Source: Mixta theicola
GTDB taxonomy: Bacteria > Pseudomonadota > Gammaproteobacteria > Enterobacterales > Enterobacteriaceae
Length of the DNA stretch: 64,000 nucleotides
Assembly (NCBI RefSeq): GCF_002895925.1
Contig: NZ_NWUO01000005.1
Location: forward strand, 1-64,000
Reading direction: 5' to 3'
Position numbers and translations under genes: made by a program. Shown in pieces: positions 50,547 to 59,928 of the stretch. The first letter of the stretch is position 1; the number at the start of each line of letters is the position of its first letter. The notes below the pieces were generated by a model that was given only the letters and a program-made list of their open reading frames with translations, ran no database searches and was not told the DNA's origin.

Positions 50547-51677
50547 TCACCAGGTTTTAATATCTTTCGTTGAGTCGATGCCGTAACGAATGCTGTTGAT
50601 GGTAGGCACCAGCTGATTAATCACGCGGTTCCAGCGGGTAAGCGGCGTTGCGGTGACGTAGACAATGTCATACGGCTGCAGCTGGAATTCCGTACCCAGC
50701 ACCATCGCGGTCGCATCAGAGGTATTCAGCTGATAGACATTGGCGATCTTGCCGCCCTGCTCGCGGTTCGGACGAATAACGAACACGCCGGTCGCATTGG
50801 ACACTTCCTGATTCAGACCTTCCGCATTGCCTAACGCTTCCGTCAGGGTCATGCCGCTGCGATCCATTTTCAGGGTCTGCTGGCGGGTCACTTCGCCCAT
50901 CACAAACACTTTCAGATCGTCATTACGCGGCACGTACAGAATATCGCCCGGATAGAGCAGCCGGTTTTGCGTCAGGTCGCCGTTTTGCATCAGCGCCTGC
51001 AGAGAAATACGCTGCTCACGGCCATTATGGGTGAGGATAACGTTACGCCAGTCGGCATCTGCGGCCATCCCGCCTGCGGTATTGATGGCATCCAGCACGG
51101 TCAACGGAATGTTGGTGATTTCCTGTTTACCGGATGTACCGACTTCCCCGGTGACGTAAACCTTTTGCGACCGGAAGGCGGCGATATTGACATCTACCTG
51201 CGGGCTTTCGATGTAGCTGGCCAGGCGGCTTTGCATTTCGCTGCGCACCTGCTGGATGGTTTTCCCGGCTACTTTCACCTTACCGATATAAGGATAATAA
51301 ATGGTGCCGTCTGAATGCACCCAGTTGCCGGTATCGCTGGCGCTGCGGTACTGACCGGCAGGGGTGGTCAGCTCCGGGTGATCCCAAACGGTTACGCTCA
51401 GCACATCGCCAACGCCGATACGGTACTCATAGTTAGCGACTTCCTGATCGAGCAGCGGATTCGGCTGCGCGACGATCGGTTTACGGCGCAGCTGCTCTAT
51501 CAGCATCGGGGTAAGAGGAAAGACATTGACCATTTTATCGAGGTCATAATCCGCATCCTGCTGCTTAATGACATCTTTACCGCTGGTGGAAACATTTTGC
51601 CCTGGGACTACAGTACAGCCACTGATAAGTGAGATTGACACCAGTAACGGAGCCAACTTTAGTTTCGTTTTCATCAT
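50547..51677 (-). CDS. wza: Polysaccharide export lipoprotein Wza (AmsH-like)
   Basis: Wza forms the octameric outer-membrane channel for the exopolysaccharide. The 376-residue precursor has a lipoprotein signal with the lipobox LISGC (Cys21), the Poly_export motif [35 protein letters not shown] and the SLBB-type repeats [20 protein letters not shown]. The C-terminal part ([16 protein letters not shown]) corresponds to the amphipathic transmembrane helix. It is the first gene of the operon, some 410 bases after the ops element. Confidence 0.96.
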   Translation of the reverse strand: MMKTKLKLAPLLVSISLISGCTVVPGQNVSTSGKDVIKQQDADYDLDKMVNVFPLTPMLIEQLRRKPIVAQPNPLLDQEVANYEYRIGVGDVLSVTVWDHPELTTPAGQYRSASDTGNWVHSDGTIYYPYIGKVKVAGKTIQQVRSEMQSRLASYIESPQVDVNIAAFRSQKVYVTGEVGTSGKQEITNIPLTVLDAINTAGGMAADADWRNVILTHNGREQRISLQALMQNGDLTQNRLLYPGDILYVPRNDDLKVFVMGEVTRQQTLKMDRSGMTLTEALGNAEGLNQEVSNATGVFVIRPNREQGGKIANVYQLNTSDATAMVLGTEFQLQPYDIVYVTATPLTRWNRVINQLVPTINSIRYGIDSTKDIKTW

Positions 51678-52085
51678 TGAATTATCATCGCTATTGCTGA
51701 TTTATTGTCTAAAGCGGTGTGTCTCGCCGCAAAAAAAAGTTCATGAATAAACGTCAATTCACGACCAATCTGCCCTAACTATTGCTGTTCCGTCATGAGA
51801 TGTTTGCCCCTCGTTTTATGCATAAATGTCCCTGCTGCGAAAGCCGCTCCGTCAACGCCCGGTAAAAACAGACGCGGCCCGCCGTCCTGCAGTTCGATCA
51901 TTAATGGCCAGCGTGCTGACCGTATCGGTATTAATTTTTCCTGAGTTCCCGGCAATAAGGCCTGAATCAGGTTTTAAGATGGCATACGCTATTCTGTCGT
52001 ATTTAATTAGCATTAGTCTTAAAACAACAGAAATTTATAAATTACTCTTGACGTCTCTATTTGAAACTGTTCGTCAGAGTTTAAG
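51678..52085 (-). other. Long untranslated leader between ops and wza
   Basis: About 408 bases separate the ops site from the wza start on the minus strand and hold no convincing gene. AGGAAAAAT near 51935-51945 (minus strand) vaguely recalls half of an RcsAB box but does not fit the rest. I see no strong terminator here. Long leaders of this kind after JUMPStart are known for capsule-type operons. Confidence 0.5.
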
Positions 52086-52122
52086 CACGCTACCGCCCCT
52101 GGCTTTCAGCTACCAATGCTGT
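52086..52122 (-). promoter_or_regulatory. JUMPStart element with ops site (exopolysaccharide operon)
   Basis: The minus strand reads CATTGGTAGCTGAAAGCCAG then GGGCGGTAGCGTG, with the ops core at 52086-52097. The match to E. coli JUMPStart is good, including TGGTAGCT. RfaH control of wza and downstream genes is inferred. Its first 21 bases are identical to the O-antigen copy. Confidence 0.93.
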
Positions 52123-52657
52123 TAAATCAGAAACAGTGCTATTTGAGGCGCAGAGATCGGTTAGCTTTTATAGGGTACATAAAGCCAGAGACAGCTCTTT
52201 TATCTGAACGCAGCAGAAGGAACCGCATCAATTATCTCGGTCCGATCACATAAGTTATGGCTAGATTTTTATACTATTGACTGGTTGTGACAAGCACAGG
52301 AAAGCAGATCCAGAGCACTTTCAGAATAAGACTAAAGAATATAAAAAATAATCGTTTTATTTCAAGCAGTTAAGCCATAAGAGACTTTCTTTCTTTTCCA
52401 GATAATTCCGGCTTGATAATAACTTCTATTCCGTGAAGCAAACAAATAACGTTTATTTCTGCAGCAAATGTTAATAAGCGCTCCTCCCCTCCGGCCAGCA
52501 AAATTCCAATAAGATCGCGCGCTAATATATGCATAATCGGCGTGAAATAAGGCCCGCACTTTTTTTATTTAGGATTTATCTCAGGTAGCATTGCGTTTTC
52601 ATTATTCAGATCCCATCATCTTTCAGGTAAATAAACCATAAAAGGTGAAAACAGGGT
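52123..52657. other. Intergenic region between JUMPStart and yegH
   Basis: The 535 AT-rich bases must contain the exopolysaccharide promoter (minus) and the yegH promoter (plus). TATAAA on the minus strand near 52168-52173 is a candidate -10. A 65-codon ORF on the minus strand (52362-52559) shows no family features or good ribosome-binding site. I found no convincing RcsAB box. Confidence 0.4.
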
Positions 52658-54235
52658 ATGGAATGGATCGCAGATCCGTCAATCTGGGCCGGGCTGGTTA
52701 CGTTAATTGTGCTTGAGCTGGTACTGGGTATCGATAATTTGATCTTTATTGCCATTCTGGCGGAAAAGCTGCCTGCCGCGCAGCGCGATCGCGCCAGAGT
52801 GACCGGCCTGCTGCTGGCGCTGCTTATGCGTGTGGTGCTGCTGGCCTCGATTGCATGGTTAGCCGGGCTTACGCGACCGCTGTTTACGCTATTCGCTCAC
52901 GCCTTCAGCGCCCGCGATCTGATTATGCTGATCGGCGGACTATTTCTGCTGTTTAAGGCCACGATGGAGCTAAACGAGCGGCTGGAAGGCCGCGACAGCG
53001 ATGATAAGCCGCAGAAGCACGGCGCGCGTTTCTGGCCGGTGGTGGCACAAATCGTAGTGCTGGACGCGGTTTTCTCGCTGGATGCGGTGATTACCGCCGT
53101 CGGGATGGTGGATCACCTGCTGGTGATGATGGCGGCGGTGGCTATCGCTATCTGCCTGATGATCCTGGCCAGCAAGCCGTTAACCCGCTTTATTAACGGC
53201 CATCCAACGATTGTGATCCTCTGCCTGAGCTTCCTGCTGATGATCGGCTTTAGCCTGATTGCTGAAGGGTTCGGCTTCCATATTCCTAAAGGCTATCTGT
53301 ATGCGGCCATTGGCTTCTCTATCTTAATTGAGTTCCTTAATCAGCTATCGCAGTTTAATCGTCGGCGTTTTCTCTCATCGACGATACCGCTGCGCAAACG
53401 TACCGCCGAGGCGGTGCTGCATCTGCTGCGCGGCCAGCACGCGGAGGCGGAGCTGGATGCGGAAACCTCCTCGCTGGTGGGGGACGCCGGTGAACAGGAT
53501 GCAGTATTTAATAAGCAGGAACGCCAGATGGTGGTGCGGGTAATGGGTATGGCGCAACGCAGCGTCAGCAGCATTATGACCTCCCGCCACGATATTGATC
53601 ATATTGACCTGAGCGACAGCCCGGCAGAAATAATGGCGCAGCTGGACCGCAACCAGCACACCAGACTGTTAATTACCGAAAACGGTAGCGAGCCGCTTGG
53701 CGTGGTGCATATCATCGATCTTTTGCATCAGTCTTTGCATCATAACTCTCTCGATCTGCGCGCCTTAATCCGTCAGCCGCTTATTTTCCCGGAACAGCTT
53801 ACGCTGCTGCTGGCGCTGGAACAGTTCCGCAGCGCCCGCACCCATTTCGCGTTTGTGGTGGATGAGTTTGGTTCAGTGGAAGGCGTGGTTACCCTGAGTG
53901 ACGTAATGGAAACCATCGCCGGTAATTTACCGAATGAAAGCAAGGAGCTGGACGCGCGTTATGATATTCGTCAGAAAGAGGACGGCAGCTGGATAGCCAA
54001 CGGGCATATGCCGCTGGAGGATCTGGTGATGTATATCGAACTGCCGCTCAATGAGAAGCGCGATTATCACACCATTGCCGGCCTGCTGATGGATCAGCTG
54101 CAGCATGTTCCCCAGGCGGGCGAAGAGCTGCAGCTCGGCGACTGGCTTATCCGCACCTTAGAAGTGGAAAGCCACCGCGTGCATAAGGTGCAGATTATCC
54201 CGCTTTATCAGCGCGAGCCGGATTACGAGACGTAA
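52658..54235 (+). CDS. yegH: YegH: TerC-type membrane protein with CBS and CorC/HlyC domains
   Basis: The 525-residue protein has an N-terminal TerC domain of about seven membrane segments ([20 protein letters not shown], with [20 protein letters not shown] as the second Asp-bearing repeat). A CBS pair near 300-420 ([16 protein letters not shown]) and a C-terminal transporter-associated CorC_HlyC domain ([19 protein letters not shown]) follow. The family is linked to metal homeostasis; the substrate is unknown. Location downstream of wza matches E. coli. Confidence 0.93.
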   Translation: MEWIADPSIWAGLVTLIVLELVLGIDNLIFIAILAEKLPAAQRDRARVTGLLLALLMRVVLLASIAWLAGLTRPLFTLFAHAFSARDLIMLIGGLFLLFKATMELNERLEGRDSDDKPQKHGARFWPVVAQIVVLDAVFSLDAVITAVGMVDHLLVMMAAVAIAICLMILASKPLTRFINGHPTIVILCLSFLLMIGFSLIAEGFGFHIPKGYLYAAIGFSILIEFLNQLSQFNRRRFLSSTIPLRKRTAEAVLHLLRGQHAEAELDAETSSLVGDAGEQDAVFNKQERQMVVRVMGMAQRSVSSIMTSRHDIDHIDLSDSPAEIMAQLDRNQHTRLLITENGSEPLGVVHIIDLLHQSLHHNSLDLRALIRQPLIFPEQLTLLLALEQFRSARTHFAFVVDEFGSVEGVVTLSDVMETIAGNLPNESKELDARYDIRQKEDGSWIANGHMPLEDLVMYIELPLNEKRDYHTIAGLLMDQLQHVPQAGEELQLGDWLIRTLEVESHRVHKVQIIPLYQREPDYET

Positions 54236-54261
54236 ACACTACCGGCGCGGGCAGGCGCTGA

Positions 54262-56088
54262 TTAATGCGCTTGTTTTACCGGCGCCGCAGTTTTCTGATT
54301 ACGCTGCGACCAGTCATCCAGGCGCGATTTAATTTCGCTCTCCAGCTTCTGGCGCAGCAGCTGATCCACCTGCAGATTGTATTGCAGATTATCCCAGCCG
54401 CCGTAAATATGCAGCGGAACCGCCGTCTGCTGCAGCGTGGCGATAAGGGCGTTGTCCCCTTTCCAGCCGCTGGTGACCTGCACGCCAAAGTTAATATCGC
54501 ACTGGCGGCGCAGCATATCTATCTGCCCTGCTCCGCCCAGCCGGAAGCCGGACGCGCCGCCCTGCAGGTTTTTCAGCGCAATAAGGCCATCCTTTAATGT
54601 TGCCTGCGCCTGCAGTTTATCAAGACGGGTTTCGTTACTGTTGCCCGTTTCATCCCCGCTGCTGACCCGATTGCTATTACGGGCGACGGCCCGCTGAACC
54701 AGCTGCTGGAAATTCATGCCGATAATGCGCGCTGAAGCCAGCTCCACCTCAGCCTCGCCGCGCCAGCGTTGATGGAAATCCTCAACGCTCAGCCCGTCTC
54801 CGCTCAGATTGCCGGTTAACGTCAGCTGACCGTCCAGCGTTGGCGGCAGAGCGAAAGCCTGCAGCAACGGCGCCAGCGCGATATTCTGCAGCGCCGGACG
54901 CAGCGCCACTTCTACCGACTGCTGACGCAGATTTAAGCTGCCGGGTAACGAGAAAGAACCCGCGCCTACCCGGCCGCTCAGGGTATTTAGCGCGATTTTG
55001 CCCTGCTGGTTTTGGGCATCCAGCGCTACCTGCTGCATATCCATACCGTGCCAGCGCAGCGTATCGACCTGGAGTTTCAGCGCCGCGCTTAGGCTGTTCA
55101 GTGGATGGTCAAGATAGCTGGCCGGCTCGGCGATCACCGGCGGACGGCTGTTGGCGGTAAGCGCGGGCGCAGCGGGCGCGGCGGTTGTTTGTGCGTTAAG
55201 GCCGGAAAGCGCATCCAGATCGAGATGCGGCGAGCGCATATCAATATCGATCGTCGGCGCGTTGCCGAGCTTGCCGCGAATAACGCCGTTCAGCTGGCTG
55301 TCGCCCAGCGTCAGGGCCACGTTCTGCAGCAAAAAGCGCTGGCTGTCGTCCAGCCACTCCGCCTGCAGGCTGCCTTTGCCCTGCAACCCCGTCGCCGGCA
55401 AGCCCGGCCCCTGTAGCTGCCAGCTCAGCGATTTCACCGTGCCGTTCACGCGCTGCGGATAATCCGCCACGCTCATTTCGCCATCCAGCGACAGCTGCAG
55501 CTCACGCTGATCGCGGCTAACCCGCGTCGCCAGCGATAGCGTCGCCTCGCGGCGGCTGTCCTGCGTCAGAGAAAGGTTAAGATCGCGGAAGTTAATCTCT
55601 TCGCCCTGCGGCGGCTGCCAGATTAACAGGCTGTCGGCCACTTCGAGATTATTAATATCGAACGTCCAGCCTTTTACCGGTTCCGGCGGCGTTGAGTCCG
55701 TCGGCCCCACTGGCGCGTCGGCAGGCTGCCGGGCTTTGCTGTCCGGCGTCAGGCGGATCACCGCGTTTTTCAGCATCACCTGCTTCACGCTAAGCTGATG
55801 CGACAATAAAGGAAGGAGATGGACATCAAGCCGCATGTTTTCGGCCATCACCATCGGCTGCTGCGCGCCGGGGGCCGTGACCGACATGCGGCCAGCGAGA
55901 ATGCTAAGCTGTGGCCAGACGTGCCAGCGTAAATCGCCCTCCAGGCGCAGCTGATAGCCGCTACGCTGCTCAACCTGCTGCACCATATAGTTGCGAAAAT
56001 CGTTGGGATTAACCAGCAGTACCAGCGCTGTCATTCCCGCCACTATCACGACGAATAAAATAGCCAGCGTGGTAATTAATCGTCTCAT
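54262..56088 (-). CDS. asmA: AsmA, outer-membrane assembly-related protein
   Basis: AsmA-family proteins are anchored in the inner membrane and span the periplasm, with a proposed role in lipid transfer and outer-membrane biogenesis. The 608-residue product has one N-terminal membrane segment (LITTLAILFVVIVAGMTALV), the typical NPNDFRNYM start of the AsmA domain, long beta-rich repeats and the C-terminal AsmA_2 part (RGEAEVELASARIIGMNFQQ, LDKLQAQATLKDG). It is convergent with yegH, and dcd and udk lie upstream on the same strand, as in E. coli. Confidence 0.95.
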   Translation of the reverse strand: MRRLITTLAILFVVIVAGMTALVLLVNPNDFRNYMVQQVEQRSGYQLRLEGDLRWHVWPQLSILAGRMSVTAPGAQQPMVMAENMRLDVHLLPLLSHQLSVKQVMLKNAVIRLTPDSKARQPADAPVGPTDSTPPEPVKGWTFDINNLEVADSLLIWQPPQGEEINFRDLNLSLTQDSRREATLSLATRVSRDQRELQLSLDGEMSVADYPQRVNGTVKSLSWQLQGPGLPATGLQGKGSLQAEWLDDSQRFLLQNVALTLGDSQLNGVIRGKLGNAPTIDIDMRSPHLDLDALSGLNAQTTAAPAAPALTANSRPPVIAEPASYLDHPLNSLSAALKLQVDTLRWHGMDMQQVALDAQNQQGKIALNTLSGRVGAGSFSLPGSLNLRQQSVEVALRPALQNIALAPLLQAFALPPTLDGQLTLTGNLSGDGLSVEDFHQRWRGEAEVELASARIIGMNFQQLVQRAVARNSNRVSSGDETGNSNETRLDKLQAQATLKDGLIALKNLQGGASGFRLGGAGQIDMLRRQCDINFGVQVTSGWKGDNALIATLQQTAVPLHIYGGWDNLQYNLQVDQLLRQKLESEIKSRLDDWSQRNQKTAAPVKQAH

Positions 56089-56108
56089 CCCATCCCCTGT
56101 TCAGGCCG

Positions 56109-56690
56109 TTAGTCTTTATCGATGCGACTGGCGTCCGCGCCCTGCTGCCCTTTGTATTTAGCATCTTCACGACGGTTATACGGGCGGGCAGCGGGACCGG
56201 ACAGCGGTTCAAAGCTTAGCGCACCAATGAGCATACCGGGACGCAAAGCCAACGGCAGCTTACCTGAATTATAGAACTCCAGCACGATCCGGCCCTGCCA
56301 GCCGGGATCGATACGGTGCGCGGTCACGTGCACCATTAAGCCCAGACGCGCCAGCGACGAACGGCCATCAAGCCAGCCGACCAGATCGTCAGGCAGCGTA
56401 ACCGACTCCAGGGTTACGGCCAGCGCCAGTTCGCCCGGATGCAGATAAAACGCCTCGCCTTCCGGCAGCACGATCTCATCGCTCATCACGCGATCGAGCG
56501 CGGCGCTGACTTCCTGTTTAGGGCCGCTTAAATCGATAAAGGCGGCGGTATGCCCACGAAAAGTACGAAACTGATTGCCCAGCCGCACATCAACGGTCGC
56601 GCCGTTAATGCGCTCTACCGGCGGACGCGGGGTAATCGCCAGCTTGCCGTTATCAAGCCAGGCTTCAATATCACGGTCGCATAATCTCAT
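56109..56690 (-). CDS. dcd: dCTP deaminase
   Basis: Dcd deaminates dCTP to dUTP, the main source of dTTP precursor in enterobacteria. The 193-residue enzyme matches E. coli: [53 protein letters not shown] with the catalytic Glu, and the flexible C-terminal [20 protein letters not shown]. It lies between udk and asmA, probably in one transcript. Confidence 0.97.
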   Translation of the reverse strand: MRLCDRDIEAWLDNGKLAITPRPPVERINGATVDVRLGNQFRTFRGHTAAFIDLSGPKQEVSAALDRVMSDEIVLPEGEAFYLHPGELALAVTLESVTLPDDLVGWLDGRSSLARLGLMVHVTAHRIDPGWQGRIVLEFYNSGKLPLALRPGMLIGALSFEPLSGPAARPYNRREDAKYKGQQGADASRIDKD

Positions 56691-56726
56691 CGCCGATTGC
56701 TCCTTTTCCTTAGCGTGCTGACGGGC

Positions 56727-57368
56727 TTACTCAAAGAACTGGTTGATTTTCGCTTTCAGAATATCGATGGCGATGCGGTTTTTACCCCCGCGCGGCACAA
56801 TAATGTCGGCATACTGCTTGGAGGGGTCGATAAACTGCAGAAACATCGGACGCACGGTTTTTTGATACTGCGCCATCACCGAATCCATTGAGCGACCGCG
56901 CTCGTTAACGTCGCGCTTCATGCGGCGCATCAGGCAAATATCCAGCGGCGTATCCACAAAGATCGAGAAATTCATCTCTTCACGCAGGCGGGCATCGGTT
57001 AACAGCAGGATCCCTTCAAGAATAATCACCTTTTTCGGCTTCAGATGAATGGTTTCCTGCGTGCGGGTATGTTCAACGTAGCTGTAAACCGGCAATTCAA
57101 TCTGCTGGCCCGCTTTCAGGGCCTGCAAATGCTGCAGCAGCAAATCATGATCCATCGCGCTGGGATGGTCATAGTTCGTTTTAATCCGCTCTTCCATAGT
57201 AAGGTGGCTTTGGTCTTTGTAATAACTGTCTTCAGGAATCACGCCGATATGCTCATCGCCAACCCGATCGCGGATTTCACGATACAGCGTGCTGGCAATT
57301 AAACTTTTTCCTGATGCGGATGCGCCTGCGATACCTACAATGACGCATTGGTGGGACTTGTCAGTCAT
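56727..57368 (-). CDS. udk: Uridine/cytidine kinase
   Basis: Udk phosphorylates uridine and cytidine for salvage. The 213-residue P-loop kinase has [18 protein letters not shown] at the N-terminus, [32 protein letters not shown] and [18 protein letters not shown]. Normal length and the E. coli gene order udk-dcd-asmA support the call. Confidence 0.97.
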   Translation of the reverse strand: MTDKSHQCVIVGIAGASASGKSLIASTLYREIRDRVGDEHIGVIPEDSYYKDQSHLTMEERIKTNYDHPSAMDHDLLLQHLQALKAGQQIELPVYSYVEHTRTQETIHLKPKKVIILEGILLLTDARLREEMNFSIFVDTPLDICLMRRMKRDVNERGRSMDSVMAQYQKTVRPMFLQFIDPSKQYADIIVPRGGKNRIAIDILKAKINQFFE

Positions 57369-57692
57369 AAAATTAAAGACCTGATAACTGTATGACGTGG
57401 CACCAGGCGATGTCGAAACATCATCCTTAGCGTTCAGTCAGATATTGAGAGGATTAACTGGCGGCAATTATAGGGAGATCGCAGGTTTGATGCCAGAAAA
57501 AAGCGGCCTGTCCGCTGCAGGGTGTCGAAGCGCTGCGCGGAACGCCTGCTTTTCAGACTTTCTCCTTTGGCGCGGCCGCATTTCGCCGATAAACTGCTAC
57601 CTGCGATCCAGCTCTCACTTTTTCGTGGCAGCGTAGCGACGCCCCTTTCCGCCAGGCGGCGAAAGGCATATTCGTAAACAGAAAGGTTGGCT
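57369..57692. other. Intergenic region between udk and the PAP2 gene
   Basis: The 324 bases hold divergent promoters only. A hairpin CTTTCcGCC-agg-cGGCgAAAG lies near 57646-57665, 20 bases before the PAP2 Shine-Dalgarno, without a U-run. No gene is supported. In E. coli yegE and alkA lie on this side of udk; neither is present. Confidence 0.4.
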
Positions 57693-58334
57693 ATGTCCTG
57701 GAGAACAATTACCTATTTTGGCGACAGCATGTTGCTGATCCCCACAGCAATCCTTATCGCCCTGATCCTGCCGTGGAAAAGTAACGACCGGCGCACGGTC
57801 TGGTGTTGGCTGCTGGCGTTTGGGCTGGCGGGTCTGGTGGTCAGCGTATCGAAAATCCTGTTTATGGGATTTGGCATCGGCAGCGCCCGCTTTAACTTCA
57901 CCGGATTTAGCGGACACAGTGCGATGTCGGCGACCTTCTGGCCGGTAATGCTGTGGCTGTTGTCGGGCCGTCTGCCTGCGTTCTGGCGCGGCGCGGCGGT
58001 GACGATAGGTTATATGGTGCCGCTGCTGGTGGGCGCTTCACGTCTGGTACTGCACGCCCACTCGAAAAGCGAAGTCGCCAGTGGTTTGCTGCTGGGCTTT
58101 ATTCTCAGCACGCTGTTCCTGATAAGCCAGCGCAACACGCAGCTGAAAGGTTTTTCCCTGCCGCAGGTGAGCGCCGCACTGGTGCTGCCGCTCATTATTA
58201 TCGGCCACGGACGCATCGCCACCACGCAAAACTTCCTTGAACACTTCTCCGCCGACATTGCCGGACTGGAAAGACCCTGGACGCGCACGGATCTGCTAAA
58301 ACAGCTGCAGCCGGGCGCTCAAGCGTTTGAATAA
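57693..58334 (+). CDS. PAP2-family membrane phosphatase
   Basis: The 213-residue protein has about six membrane segments and the PAP2 signature split over two loops: GFSGHSAMSATFW (like PSGH) and ASRLVLHAHSKSEVASGLLLG (like SRxxxxxHxxxD, with Ser-Glu where Asp is common). The first lipid-phosphatase motif KxxxxxxRP is not evident. The ATG at 57693 has GAAAGG six bases upstream. Substrates may be isoprenoid or lipid phosphates; a role in undecaprenyl recycling is possible but not shown. It occupies the interval where E. coli has yegE-alkA. Confidence 0.78.
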   Translation: MSWRTITYFGDSMLLIPTAILIALILPWKSNDRRTVWCWLLAFGLAGLVVSVSKILFMGFGIGSARFNFTGFSGHSAMSATFWPVMLWLLSGRLPAFWRGAAVTIGYMVPLLVGASRLVLHAHSKSEVASGLLLGFILSTLFLISQRNTQLKGFSLPQVSAALVLPLIIIGHGRIATTQNFLEHFSADIAGLERPWTRTDLLKQLQPGAQAFE

Positions 58335-58449
58335 GCGGTTTATTGAGCAACCTGCCGCAAAACAGCTTGTTCGCCATTAAGTAACCGTCCGGCGGCGGGT
58401 TAATCCGCAACGTGCGAAACATTTGCCAGCCCCGATCGGCTCGGGTAAA

Positions 58450-58479
58450 GTCTCCCCCTTTTTTTCTCAAGGGGGAGAC
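58450..58479 (+). promoter_or_regulatory. Perfect hairpin enclosing the yegD ribosome-binding site
   Basis: GTCTCCCCC (58450-58458) and GGGGGAGAC (58471-58479) are perfect complements around a 12-base loop rich in U. The second arm contains the Shine-Dalgarno GGGGGAG and ends 3 bases before the yegD ATG at 58483. If formed, the hairpin hides the ribosome-binding site. Confidence 0.7.
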
Positions 58480-58482
58480 TCT

Positions 58483-59835
58483 ATGTTTATCGGTTTTGAT
58501 TACGGAACGGCTAACTGTTCCGTGGCCGTGGTGGAAAATGGCGCGCCGCGGCTGCTTAAACTGGAAAAGGATTCTCCTTATCTGCCCTCTATGCTGTGCG
58601 GGCCTACCCGCGAAGCGATCAGCGAATGGCTGTTCCGCCATCATCAGGTGCCCACGCCGGAGGCGGAAAACCAGGCGCTGCTGCGGCGCGCTATCGCCTT
58701 CAACCGCGATGAGGATATTGAAGTAACGCCCGGCAGCGTTCACTTTGGTCTGGATGCGCTGGCGCAGTATATGACCGACTCTGAAGAAGTCTGGTTTGTT
58801 AAATCCCCTAAATCCTTTCTTGGCGCCAGCGGCCTGAAGCCGCAGCAGATTGCCCTGTTTGAAGATCTGGTTTGCGCCACGATGCTGCATATTCGCCAAA
58901 CCGCCGGGCAGCAGCTGGATAGCGCCATTGATCAGGCGGTCATTGGGCGCCCGGTTAACTTCCAGGGGCTGGGCGGCGAAGAGGCCAACCGTCAGGCGCA
59001 GGGCATTCTTGCGCGCGCCGCCAGCCGCGCCGGCTTTCGCGACGTGATCTTTCAGTTTGAGCCGGTGGCGGCGGGACTCGACTTTGAAGCCACGCTGCAG
59101 GAAGAAAAGCGGGTGCTGGTGGTGGATATTGGCGGGGGCACCACCGACTGCAGTATGCTGTTGATGGGCCCGCAGTGGCACAACCGCGCCGATCGCACCA
59201 GCAGCCTGCTGGGACACAGCGGCTGTCGCGTCGGCGGTAACGACCTGGATATTGCGCTGGCCTATAAAGAGCTGATGCCGCTGCTGGGGCTGGGCGGGGA
59301 AACGCAAAAAGGCACCGCCCTTCCTGCGCTTCCCTGGTGGAACGCAGTCGCGATCAATGATGTTCCGGCGCAAAGCGACTTTTACTCAGCCGCCTGCCGC
59401 AAGCTGCTGCAGGATCTGATACGCGATGCGCGTCAGCCGGAAAAAGTACAGCGCCTGCTGAAAGTCTGGCAGCAGCGCCTCAGCTATCGGCTGGTTCGGG
59501 CGGCGGAAGAGAGTAAAATTGCGCTTTCCGACCAGGCTGAAACCACCGCCGCGCTGGCGTTTGTCGAGGCCGGGCTCAGCACCGAAATCGGTAGCAAAGG
59601 GCTGGAAGCGGCCATCGCCGCACCGCTGGATCGCATTCAGGAACAGGTAAAGCTGGCGCTGGACACCAGCGGCACCACGCCGGATATTATCTACCTGACC
59701 GGCGGCAGCGCCCGCTCACCGCTGTTACGCCAGGCGCTGCAACAGCAGCTGCCGACCATTCCGCTGGCTTCCGGCGATGATTTCGGCTCGGTAACCGCCG
59801 GGCTGGCCCGTTGGGCGCAGGTTATGTTTGCCTGA
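58483..59835 (+). CDS. yegD: YegD, Hsp70-like chaperone
   Basis: The 450-residue protein has the actin/Hsp70 ATPase fold without the long substrate-binding and lid domains of DnaK. FIGFDYGTANCSVAVVENG is phosphate-1, VVDIGGGTTDCSML phosphate-2 and IYLTGGSARSPLLRQAL the adenosine motif. EPVAAGLDFEA resembles the connect region. Its clients are unknown. The start at 58483 is supported by GGGGGAG and the E. coli length; the open frame upstream (58423) lies in the hairpin region. It is followed by a terminator. Confidence 0.94.
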   Translation: MFIGFDYGTANCSVAVVENGAPRLLKLEKDSPYLPSMLCGPTREAISEWLFRHHQVPTPEAENQALLRRAIAFNRDEDIEVTPGSVHFGLDALAQYMTDSEEVWFVKSPKSFLGASGLKPQQIALFEDLVCATMLHIRQTAGQQLDSAIDQAVIGRPVNFQGLGGEEANRQAQGILARAASRAGFRDVIFQFEPVAAGLDFEATLQEEKRVLVVDIGGGTTDCSMLLMGPQWHNRADRTSSLLGHSGCRVGGNDLDIALAYKELMPLLGLGGETQKGTALPALPWWNAVAINDVPAQSDFYSAACRKLLQDLIRDARQPEKVQRLLKVWQQRLSYRLVRAAEESKIALSDQAETTAALAFVEAGLSTEIGSKGLEAAIAAPLDRIQEQVKLALDTSGTTPDIIYLTGGSARSPLLRQALQQQLPTIPLASGDDFGSVTAGLARWAQVMFA

Positions 59836-59888
59836 CGCCGCCTCCGGGTTAATCCGCAAGGGTTAACCCGGCTTGCAATCCATCGTAA

Positions 59889-59918
59889 TAAAAAAAAGCG
59901 CCCGCAGGCGCTTTTTTA
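59889..59918. terminator. Bidirectional terminator yegD / aldo-keto reductase
   Basis: AAAAAAGCGCC-cgca-GGCGCTTTTTT is a compact perfect stem with A- and T-runs. It sits between two convergent stop codons. Confidence 0.85.
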
Positions 59919-59928
59919 ACAGGCTGGC

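Noticed and set aside
51920-51960. Possible RcsAB box near AGGAAAAATTAA
   Set aside because: About nine of fourteen positions fit the remembered consensus, but the conserved right half fails and the place, downstream of ops, is wrong.
52362-52559. 65-codon minus-strand ORF in the wza-yegH gap
   Set aside because: No good ribosome-binding site, odd composition and no recognisable family; likely chance.
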